The notes under the pieces are model-generated. The model was given only the letters and a program-made list of their open reading frames with translations. It was not told where the DNA came from and ran no database searches. From positions 1-5,156 of the forward strand of contig JAFALP010000322.1 in NCBI GenBank assembly GCA_019234175.1: 5,156 bases of DNA, read 5' to 3'. The translations under genes were made by a program, and so were the position numbers. The stretch comes from Actinomycetota bacterium (GTDB lineage Bacteria; Actinomycetota; Thermoleophilia; Gaiellales; Gaiellaceae). Every line of letters starts with the position of its first letter. Position 1 is the first letter of the stretch. Of the stretch, positions 1 to 5,156 are shown one piece after another.

Positions 1-2
1 CC

Positions 3-1757
3 TGGCTCCCGAAGGCGACGGTCGCGATCGAGGACCGCCGCTTCTGGCAGCACGGCGCGCTCGACTATCAGGGGATCGCGCGCGCGCTCTACAGCGACGT
101 CACCGCGGGCAAGATCGTCGAGGGCGGTTCCACGATCACGCAGGAGCTCGCGCGCAATCTCTACATCGGCGACGCGCAGCGGACGTTCTCGCGCAAGGTG
201 AAGGAAGCGTGCCTCGCCATCAAGCTCGCGCAGCACTGGTCGAAGACGCGCATCCTCACCGCGTATCTCAACGAGGTGTTCTACGGCCGCGCGGCGCACG
301 GCGCCCAGGCGGGTGCGGAGACGTTCTTCTCCCGGCCCGCGCGGGACCTGACGCTGTCGCAGGCGGCGCTCCTCGCCGGGCTGCCGCAGGCGCCGACGGT
401 CTACGACCCGTTCCTCCACCCGGCGATGGCGATGCAGCGGCGGGACGAGGTCCTCCAGGCGATGCGCAAGGACGGGTCGATCACGCAGCAGCAGTTCGAG
501 AAGGCGATCTCGGCGCCGCTCGAGCTGCAGCCCGGGACGCTGTACGCGCGCCAGCAGCAGCCGAACTTCTTCGGGTGGGCGGAGCAGGAGCTCGTCGCGA
601 AGTACGGCGCGACGCGCGTCGCCGCCGGTGGGCTGCGCGTGCGCACGACGCTCGACCCCGCCATCCAGCAGGAAGCGGAGGCGGCGGTGAAGAGCGTGCT
701 CCGCGAGAAGAGCGACCCGGCCTCGGCGGTGGTCGCCATCGACCCACGCACGGGTGCGGTGCGCGCGATGGTCGGCTACGTCCCGGACGGCCGCAAGATC
801 ACGTTCAACCTCGCCACGCAGAGCACCCGCACGGCGGGGAGCTCGTTCAAGCCGTTCGTCCTCGCGACTGCGATCGCGCACGGCATCTCGCTCTATTCGA
901 GCTTCTCCGGTCCGCCCTCGATGATCATCCCCAACTCGAGCTGCGACGGGCCGCAGGGGCCGTGGGACGTGCACAACTACGCCGACGAGGACAGCGGTTA
1001 CATGAACCTGCTCAACGCGACCGCGAACTCGGTGAACACGATCTTCGCGCAGCTCGTCGCCAAGGTCGGCCCGTGGAACGTCGTGCCGGTCGCGCACCGG
1101 ATGGGGATCACGACGCCGTTGCAGCCGGTCTGCTCGATCACGCTCGGGACGCAGCCGGTCAATCCGCTGGAGATGACGGATGCGTACGCGACGCTCGCCG
1201 CGCACGGGATCCACCACGCGCCGCAGCCGTTCGAGCTCGTCCGTTCGCCGGACGGCACCGTGCTCGGCCGCCTCGACGCCACGGGCGACCGCGCCATCTC
1301 CAGCAGCGTCGCCGACCAGGTGACGTACGCGCTCGAAGGCGTCGTCCAGCATGGCACCGGCGTCGCCGCGGCGCTCGGGAACCGCCCGGTGGCGGGAAAG
1401 ACGGGGACGGCGGAGAGCTTCCAGGATGCGTGGTTCTGCGGCTACGTCCCGCAGCTCGCGACGTGCGTGTGGGTCGGCTACCCGAAGGCGGAGATCTCGC
1501 TCTACAACGTGGAGGGCGTCGGCGCCGTCGCCGGCGGCACGCTGCCGGCGGAGATCTGGCATCGCTTCATGTCCGCAGCGACCTCCCACATGACCGTGGT
1601 CGGCTTCCCCACGCCGACGATCACCGGCACGACGTCCTACGGGTCGAGCTACTCCGGTCCCTCCACGTACTCGTACACGGCGCCGGCACCGACGCAGACG
1701 ATCAGCGTGCCGCCGGGATCGCCGCCGCCCTCGCCGAGCCAGGGCGGGGGCACCTAG
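3..1757 (+). CDS. Class A (bifunctional) penicillin-binding protein, 5' end outside the window
   Basis: This enzyme polymerises lipid II into glycan strands (GT51 domain) and cross-links the peptides (transpeptidase domain) on the outer face of the membrane. The frame is open from base 3, giving 584 visible residues; the cytoplasmic tail and membrane anchor lie outside the window. An internal ATG at 198 cannot be the start because GT51 motifs precede it. Seen, in visible numbering: IEDRRFWQHG at 9-18 with catalytic Glu10; GGSTITQELARN near 45, then RKVKEA and the YLNEVFYG region; the transpeptidase SxxK box SSFK at 280-283 (nucleophile codon 840-842); SVN at 1029-1037; KTGT at 1398-1409. All three penicillin-binding motifs are intact. 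Four cysteines (314, 377, 479, 488) lie in the extracytoplasmic domain. The last ~50 residues are a Pro/Ser/Thr/Tyr/Gly-rich tail, probably disordered. The phospholipase D gene follows closely on the same strand. Family is certain; the exact ponA/mrcA-type name is not assigned. Confidence 0.96.
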   Translation, partial: WLPKATVAIEDRRFWQHGALDYQGIARALYSDVTAGKIVEGGSTITQELARNLYIGDAQRTFSRKVKEACLAIKLAQHWSKTRILTAYLNEVFYGRAAHGAQAGAETFFSRPARDLTLSQAALLAGLPQAPTVYDPFLHPAMAMQRRDEVLQAMRKDGSITQQQFEKAISAPLELQPGTLYARQQQPNFFGWAEQELVAKYGATRVAAGGLRVRTTLDPAIQQEAEAAVKSVLREKSDPASAVVAIDPRTGAVRAMVGYVPDGRKITFNLATQSTRTAGSSFKPFVLATAIAHGISLYSSFSGPPSMIIPNSSCDGPQGPWDVHNYADEDSGYMNLLNATANSVNTIFAQLVAKVGPWNVVPVAHRMGITTPLQPVCSITLGTQPVNPLEMTDAYATLAAHGIHHAPQPFELVRSPDGTVLGRLDATGDRAISSSVADQVTYALEGVVQHGTGVAAALGNRPVAGKTGTAESFQDAWFCGYVPQLATCVWVGYPKAEISLYNVEGVGAVAGGTLPAEIWHRFMSAATSHMTVVGFPTPTITGTTSYGSSYSGPSTYSYTAPAPTQTISVPPGSPPPSPSQGGGT

Positions 1758-1788
1758 CGCCCTGTTTCCGCTCGACCGCATCGACGAG
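1758..1788 (+). other. Short PBP/phospholipase D junction, probable operon spacer
   Basis: Only 31 bases separate the PBP stop (TAG 1755-1757) from the GTG taken as the phospholipase start. There is no terminator-like hairpin with a T-run and no clear promoter, which supports cotranscription. The downstream reading frame is already open here, with codons that look coding (nine of ten third positions from 1759 are G or C), so the spacer may partly be coding sequence. Confidence 0.5.
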
Positions 1789-3204
1789 GTGCTCGGCGAC
1801 GGCATCGAACGCGCTTGGCGCGCGCACCACGCGCGGCGGCTGACGCGGCTGGGCCACGGGCGCGCGCTCGATCCGCCGGCGGGGGGCTGGGCCGACGGCG
1901 GCTCGTTCCCGGCGCGCGCGGGCAACGAGGTCGAGCTCCTCGTCGACGGGGCCGAGGCCTTTCCTCGTGTCGCGGCCGACGTCCGGGCGGCGCAATCGCA
2001 CGTCCACGTCGCCGGTTGGTTCTTCACGCCCGGACTGCTTCTCGGCCCGGACGGCCCGACCGTGGGCGAGCTGCTCGCCGACGCGGCCGAGCGCGTTCCG
2101 GTTCGCGTGCTCGCCTGGGCCGGCGCGCCGCTGCCGCTCTTCCATCCCGACCGCGCCGAGGTGCGGGCGATGCGCGACGCGCTCGTGCGCGGGACGCGGA
2201 TCGAGATGGCGGTCGACCCGAAAGAGCGGCCGATGCACTGCCACCACGAGAAGCTCGTCCTGGTCGACGACCGCGTCGCATACGTGGGCGGCATCGACCT
2301 CACCACCTACGCGGGCGACCGGTTCGACGACGGTCGTCACGCGGCGCGAGGCGACATCGGCTGGCATGACGCGGCGATGCGGATCGAGGGCCCCGTCGTC
2401 GCGGACGTCGCCGAGCACTTCCGGCTGCGCTGGCGCGCCGTCGCCGGCGACGTCGAACGCCCCGTCGTCTCCGGCGCGGCGGGCGGCCGCACCGTGCAAC
2501 TCGTGCGCACCGTGCCGGAGCGCGTCTATCCCGCGCTCGAGCGCGGCGAGTTCACGATCCTGGAGAGTTATCTGCGCGCGCTCCGGTCGGCGGAGCGTCT
2601 GGTGTACATCGAGAGCCAGTTCCTGTGGTCGAGCGAAGTCGTCGCCGTGCTCGCCGAGAAGCTGCGCAATCCGCCTCGCGACGAGTTCCGCGTCGTCGTC
2701 GTCCTCCCATCGAAGCCGAACAACGGCGGCGAGGACACGCGCGGGCAGATCGGGGTCCTCGTCGACGCCGACGTCGAGTGCGGCGACGGCACCTCGCGCT
2801 TCCTCGCGTGCACGCTCTACCAACCCGGCCGCGGCGGCGTCAGGGTATACGTCCACGCCAAGATCGCCATCGTCGACGACCACTGGCTGACGATCGGCTC
2901 GGCGAACCTGAACGAGCATTCGCTCTTCAACGACACCGAGGTGAACGTCGTGCTCGACGATGCCGAGCTCGCGCGCGCGGCGCGTCTGCGCCTCTGGTCG
3001 GAGCATCTCGAGTGCGCCTTCGAGGACGTGGACCGCGATCCGGCGGACGTCGTCGACGAGGTGTGGCGGCCGCGCGCGGAGGAGGAGCACGCCCGTCGAC
3101 TCCGCGACGGCTACGTCGAGCGCCGCGTCGCGCTCCTGCCGCACATCTCGCGCAGGGCGCAGGCGCTATGGGGGCCGCTCAGCGGCCTGCTCGTCGACGG
3201 TTAG
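1789..3204 (+). CDS. Phospholipase D superfamily protein with two HKD motifs
   Basis: The family hydrolyses or exchanges phosphodiester bonds, typically phospholipid head groups, through a covalent phospho-histidine; cardiolipin synthases belong to the same superfamily. Seen in 471 residues: first HKD motif HEKLVLVD at 153-160 (H153, K155, D160) followed by GGIDL at 167-171 and WHD at 192-194; a second half with YIESQFLW near 273-280; second HKD motif HAKIAIVD at 356-363 (H356, K358, D363) followed by GSANLNEHS at 370-378 and NDTE at 381-384. Both catalytic sets are complete. I see no signal peptide or membrane segment, which argues against the membrane-anchored type of cardiolipin synthase and suggests a soluble or peripheral enzyme. 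The GTG start has no good ribosome binding site; a CTG at 1762 in the same frame, with a G-rich run at 1741-1750, is an alternative. Substrate is not determinable from sequence. It follows the PBP gene closely and meets the aminopeptidase gene tail to tail. Confidence 0.92.
   Translation: MLGDGIERAWRAHHARRLTRLGHGRALDPPAGGWADGGSFPARAGNEVELLVDGAEAFPRVAADVRAAQSHVHVAGWFFTPGLLLGPDGPTVGELLADAAERVPVRVLAWAGAPLPLFHPDRAEVRAMRDALVRGTRIEMAVDPKERPMHCHHEKLVLVDDRVAYVGGIDLTTYAGDRFDDGRHAARGDIGWHDAAMRIEGPVVADVAEHFRLRWRAVAGDVERPVVSGAAGGRTVQLVRTVPERVYPALERGEFTILESYLRALRSAERLVYIESQFLWSSEVVAVLAEKLRNPPRDEFRVVVVLPSKPNNGGEDTRGQIGVLVDADVECGDGTSRFLACTLYQPGRGGVRVYVHAKIAIVDDHWLTIGSANLNEHSLFNDTEVNVVLDDAELARAARLRLWSEHLECAFEDVDRDPADVVDEVWRPRAEEEHARRLRDGYVERRVALLPHISRRAQALWGPLSGLLVDG
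3173..3187. repeat. Perfect 7-bp inverted repeat at the end of the phospholipase D gene
   Basis: GGCCGCT and AGCGGCC flank a single central C. In RNA this could form a stem of about six G:C-rich pairs with a three-base loop, 14 bases before the phospholipase stop codon. No T-run follows on either strand, so it is not a classical intrinsic terminator. It encodes part of WGPLSGL and may be a codon-level coincidence. Confidence 0.3.
3201..3204. other. Overlapping convergent stop codons (TTAG)
   Basis: The plus-strand phospholipase D gene ends with TAG at 3202-3204. The minus-strand aminopeptidase gene ends with TAA, read as the complement of TTA at 3201-3203. The genes therefore overlap tail to tail by four bases, leaving no room for a terminator between them. 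Confidence 0.9.
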
Positions 3205-4433
3205 ATCGCCCAGAGCCCGTCCGCGATGACGGGAAGGCGCTTCCCCTTCGCGGTCACGCCGGTGACCTCGAAGTCGGGGCTTCCGACCATCACGTCCAGA
3301 TGCACCGGTGACTTGTTCAGCCCTCGCGCGGGCTTCTCGCTGCGCGTGGCGCCGAAGCCGGAGCCGAACGCGATGTGCGCGGCCGCGTTCTCGTCCAGCA
3401 GCGTGTCGTAGTAGATGCGGCCGGTCTGGCCGATGCGCGACGTCGCGTCCACGAGGGCGAGCTCACCGAGACGGCGGCCGTTCTTCGGGTCGCTGTCGAT
3501 GTAGCTCGCGACGAAGTCACGGTCCGATTCGCGCTTCGCGTCGAGGCGGACGAGCCGCCCGTTGCGGAACTCGCCGCGAAGGCCCTCGATGACGCGTCCC
3601 TGGAAGGAGAGCGGGAACGTGCACGTGAACGTCCCCTCGGTCCCATTCGCGTCGGGGCTCGTGAACGTCTCCTCGGACGGGATGTTCGTCGCGATCGTGG
3701 CTCCGGCTTCCGTCTTCTCCAGCGCGCCGAGCCAGCGTGTGCCGGGGACGAGGCGCGCCTCGAGGTCGGTGCCCGGTCCGCGGAGCCGGACGCGCGCGGG
3801 CGCGAGCCGCGTGAGCTTCTGTCCGCGGCGCGCGACGGCGCGGCAATGCCCCATCCACCCGGACGAGCCGGGGCCGTCCTCGTCCGTCAGCCGGCAGAAC
3901 CACAAGAGGTCCTGCGCGAGCTTCCGCTTGCCCGCGGCCGCGGACAGCTTCGGATAGACCTGCTTCGCCCAGTGGTCGGTGGGCCAGTCGGCGATCGTCC
4001 AGCGCACGCGGCCGTCGAGGCTCGCGCGGCGATACGTGCGCGTCTGCGCGGCGACACGTGCGTAGTCGGCGGTGATCCGCTTCTGCGGGATTCCGTCGAG
4101 GAAGCCGGGGTCGCTCTCGGCGTGGATGAAGATCTCGGCGGCGTCCGGCTTCATCAGCTCGCGCAGGCGTGTCTTGTGCCACGGCGTCACGGCGCCGACC
4201 GCGCCGTCCTCTCCGTGCTCGAGGCGCGCGCGCATCAGCAACGGGTCGAACACGACGATGTCGACGACGTGCGCGCCGCCGCGATACGCGGACGCGGCGC
4301 ACGCGAGCACGAGCTCGCGCGCCGCGGGCGAGCCGCGGACGACGATCGTGTCGCCTCGCTTCAGCGCGATCGACCTCGTGATCGCGTCGGCGTACCGCTC
4401 CAGCTGCGCCGGCTCGAGGATCGACTCGGTCAC
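3201..4433 (-). CDS. M29-family metalloaminopeptidase (AmpS/AmpT/PepS-like)
   Basis: M29 enzymes are cytoplasmic two-metal aminopeptidases that release N-terminal residues from peptides. The GTG start at 4433 gives 410 residues, the usual length, and begins at the expected family N-terminus (LERYADAITRSIALKRGDTI); the open frame extends to 4922 but that part runs through the STAS gene in another frame. Seen: IPSEETFTSP at 251-260 (metal-ligand Glu region, E254/E255), LSFQGRVIEG near 275-284, LGELALVD at 322-329 (E324), YYDTLLDENAAAHIAFG ending at 357 (H353), and VHLDVMVG at 377-384 (H378, D380). These match the five expected metal ligands. Odd: Phe360 lies seven residues after H353, where I recall the catalytic Tyr in AmpS/AmpT, and the H353-to-H378 segment is several residues shorter than in those enzymes. 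The start overlaps the STAS stop as GTGA, so translation is probably coupled to that gene. Family is confident; full activity is less so. Confidence 0.92.
   Translation of the reverse strand: MTESILEPAQLERYADAITRSIALKRGDTIVVRGSPAARELVLACAASAYRGGAHVVDIVVFDPLLMRARLEHGEDGAVGAVTPWHKTRLRELMKPDAAEIFIHAESDPGFLDGIPQKRITADYARVAAQTRTYRRASLDGRVRWTIADWPTDHWAKQVYPKLSAAAGKRKLAQDLLWFCRLTDEDGPGSSGWMGHCRAVARRGQKLTRLAPARVRLRGPGTDLEARLVPGTRWLGALEKTEAGATIATNIPSEETFTSPDANGTEGTFTCTFPLSFQGRVIEGLRGEFRNGRLVRLDAKRESDRDFVASYIDSDPKNGRRLGELALVDATSRIGQTGRIYYDTLLDENAAAHIAFGSGFGATRSEKPARGLNKSPVHLDVMVGSPDFEVTGVTAKGKRLPVIADGLWAI
4430..4433 (-). promoter_or_regulatory. GTGA stop/start overlap coupling STAS gene to aminopeptidase
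   Basis: On the minus strand, the GTG start of the aminopeptidase (4433-4431) shares bases with the TGA stop of the STAS gene (4432-4430). No strong ribosome binding site precedes the GTG; only a weak GAG lies just upstream. This arrangement is typical of translational coupling, with ribosomes finishing the first gene re-initiating on the second. Confidence 0.75.
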
Positions 4434-4792
4434 AGCTCGGCCGCGAACGCGTCGTCGACGGACGGATGGACGCCGAAGTGGCGGTCGAGCCCCGAGAGGG
4501 AGAGCGCGCGGCTCGTCTCGGTGCCCGGCGCGGCGAGCAGGAACGCCTGCCGTTCGTTCATCCGGCTGCGCGCCTCGATGAGGACGCCGAGGACGGTGGA
4601 GTCGATGAACTCGACGCCGGCGAGGTCGACGACGAGGCGCTCGGGCTGCTCGTCGGTGCACGCGAGCAGCGCCTGGCGGACGTCCTGCGCGTTGTAGAGG
4701 TCGAGCTCTCCGGCGAGCCGCACGACGACGCCGCCGTCGCGCCGGTCCACGCCCGCGACGGGGTCGACCCTGCCCCCCGGATTGCCCTCCAC
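4430..4792 (-). CDS. STAS-domain anti-sigma factor antagonist (SpoIIAA/RsbV-like)
   Basis: Proteins of this family bind an anti-sigma-factor kinase (RsbW/SpoIIAB type) and so free a sigma factor; phosphorylation of one Ser switches the binding off. Seen in 120 residues: VVVRLAGELDLYNAQDVRQAL at 22-42, the first strand and helix of the fold; then LVVDLAGVEFIDSTVLGVL at 53-71, with phospho-acceptor Ser65 in DST. Val67 replaces the common Gly of DSxG. A final strand and helix (AFLLAAPGTETSRALSLSG) completes a single STAS domain, with no fused kinase or receiver. The GTG start at 4792 has no Shine-Dalgarno; a second GTG at codon 15 is possible and would still keep the whole domain. No partner kinase or sigma factor is in the window, so the regulon is unknown. 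The gene overlaps the downstream aminopeptidase gene by four bases and is divergent from the HpnC-like gene. Confidence 0.93.
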   Translation of the reverse strand: MEGNPGGRVDPVAGVDRRDGGVVVRLAGELDLYNAQDVRQALLACTDEQPERLVVDLAGVEFIDSTVLGVLIEARSRMNERQAFLLAAPGTETSRALSLSGLDRHFGVHPSVDDAFAAEL

Positions 4793-4823
4793 GGCAGCGA
4801 TTCAACCACGAAAGGCGACTCGT
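4793..4823. promoter_or_regulatory. Short divergent intergenic region between STAS and HpnC-like genes
   Basis: This 31-base gap must hold, or share with the flanking coding ends, the start signals of two divergent genes. It is visibly richer in A and T than its surroundings. It contains AAAGG at 4811-4815, eight bases before the ATG at 4824, which is a partial ribosome binding site for the HpnC-like gene. On the minus strand TTGAAT (4805-4800) lies seven bases before the STAS GTG, a weak -10-like hexamer lacking the key second-position A. Confidence 0.5.
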
Positions 4824-4828
4824 ATGCT
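4823..4828 (+). promoter_or_regulatory. Candidate -10 box TATGCT for the HpnC-like gene
   Basis: TATGCT fits the TANNNT pattern used by actinobacterial housekeeping promoters. A weak -35-like TTCAAC at 4801-4806 lies 16 bases upstream. Transcription would begin about seven bases downstream, at the A of the ATG at 4836, giving a leaderless message. The hexamer overlaps the other candidate start (ATG 4824), so the two start models exclude each other on this transcript. Inference from spacing only. Confidence 0.35.
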
Positions 4829-5156
4829 GTTCGCCATGGAGGTGGCCGACGTCGCAGCCCGCGCCGCGGGCGAGAACTTCCCCGTCGGGTCGATCCTGTT
4901 CCCGCGCCGCCTGCGTCCGCACGTCCGCGCGCTCTACTGCTACGCCCGTCTCGTCGACGAGCTCGGCGACGCGTACGACGGCGACCGTCTCGCGGCGCTC
5001 GACGAGCTGGAGGCTCAGGTTGCGCTCACGTTCGACGGAGAGCCGACGTGGCCGGTGCTGCGCAACGTGCAGCCGACGGTGCGCGAGTTCGACCTGCCGC
5101 GCGAGCCGTTCCTGCGGTTGATCGAGGCGAACCGGATGGACCAGCGCGTGGCGGAA
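4824..5156 (+). CDS. hpnC: HpnC-like squalene/hydroxysqualene synthase, 3' end outside the window
   Basis: HpnC belongs to the squalene/phytoene synthase family. In the bacterial HpnCDE route it converts presqualene diphosphate, made by HpnD, into hydroxysqualene, which HpnE reduces to squalene for hopanoids or related membrane lipids. Seen in the first 111 residues: GENFPVGSILFPRRLRPHVRA-type N-terminus at 16-36, characteristic of HpnC; LYCYARLVDELGD at 37-49 carrying the first Asp-rich Mg-diphosphate motif as D45xxxD49; and LPREPFLRLIEANRMDQRV at 91-109. Position 46 is Glu where the family often has a second Asp. The remaining ~60%, including the second Asp-rich motif, lies beyond the right edge. 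ATG 4824 is chosen for the AAAGG at 4811-4815; ATG 4836 is an alternative if the transcript is leaderless. Other pathway genes would be expected just downstream. A phytoene synthase is less likely given the N-terminal motif. Confidence 0.9.
   Translation, partial: MLFAMEVADVAARAAGENFPVGSILFPRRLRPHVRALYCYARLVDELGDAYDGDRLAALDELEAQVALTFDGEPTWPVLRNVQPTVREFDLPREPFLRLIEANRMDQRVAE

Noticed and set aside
198..200. ATG at 198 as the PBP start
   Set aside because: In-frame sequence from base 3 carries GT51 motifs (IEDRRF, GGSTITQ), so the gene starts before the window.
209..1843. 544-codon plus-strand frame inside and beyond the PBP gene
   Set aside because: It is the +1-shifted frame of the PBP, very Arg/Ala/Gly-rich and with no motif. 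The PBP frame carries every expected motif.
1967..2890. 307-codon plus-strand frame within the phospholipase D gene
   Set aside because: Ser/Arg/Thr-rich shifted-frame product with no domain; the overlapping HKD frame is the real one.
1702..3144. 480-codon open frame on the minus strand opposite the phospholipase D gene
   Set aside because: Its product is low-complexity and rich in Arg, Ala, Val and Asp with no recognisable domain. It is an antisense shadow of a GC-rich coding region whose true frame has intact catalytic motifs.
3375..4697. 440-codon open frame on the plus strand opposite the aminopeptidase and STAS genes
   Set aside because: It is Arg/Ala-rich without domain signatures, and it spans two clearly real minus-strand genes. 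GC-rich codons leave few stops in the opposite strand.
4434..4922. Upstream extension of the aminopeptidase frame, which would give a 573-residue protein
   Set aside because: The added 163 residues are Arg-rich and without domain, run through the STAS gene in a different frame, and precede the expected M29 N-terminus.
1..5156. tRNA or rRNA genes, CRISPR repeats, insertion sequences, attachment sites
   Set aside because: I looked for cloverleaf-like segments, regularly spaced repeats, transposase motifs and long inverted repeats and saw none. The window is almost entirely accounted for by five protein genes.

Overview
This window looks like ordinary chromosomal DNA from a high-GC bacterium. 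By eye it is roughly 70% G+C, with codon third positions almost always G or C and three or four GTG (or possibly CTG) starts. The gene content (an actinobacterial-looking class A penicillin-binding protein, a STAS anti-anti-sigma factor with a DSTVLGVL core, an HpnC-type synthase) suggests an actinobacterial lineage, perhaps a Thermoleophilia-like one. That placement is inference from protein style and is not proven.

Layout. (1) Positions 3-1757, plus strand: a class A penicillin-binding protein that enters the window already inside its glycosyltransferase domain and runs through a complete transpeptidase domain to its stop. (2) About 1789-3204, plus strand: a two-HKD phospholipase D superfamily protein, 31 bases or fewer downstream and probably cotranscribed. 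(3) Positions 3201-4433, minus strand: an M29-family metalloaminopeptidase, convergent with the phospholipase gene; the two stop codons share the sequence TTAG. (4) Positions 4430-4792, minus strand: a small STAS-domain anti-sigma-factor antagonist. It lies directly upstream of the aminopeptidase and overlaps its GTG start by four bases (GTGA), so the two form a probable translationally coupled pair. (5) Positions 4824 to the right edge, plus strand: the N-terminal 111 residues of an HpnC-like squalene/hydroxysqualene synthase, cut off by the window and divergent from the STAS gene across 31 bases.

How the genes fit together. The left pair concerns the cell envelope: peptidoglycan polymerisation and cross-linking, then phospholipid head-group chemistry. 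The gene at the right edge is probably the first gene of a hopanoid/squalene cluster that continues outside the window, again a membrane function. The middle minus-strand pair joins a regulator of the partner-switching type to a peptidase; their pairing may be coincidental.

The window is almost fully coding. The longest gaps are about 31 bases. I see no RNA genes, mobile elements, CRISPR arrays or long repeats, and nothing that amounts to an undescribed multigene system. The points most worth a second look are the possible leaderless start(s) in the divergent 31-base region, the Phe where M29 enzymes carry a catalytic Tyr, and the coupling of STAS to aminopeptidase.
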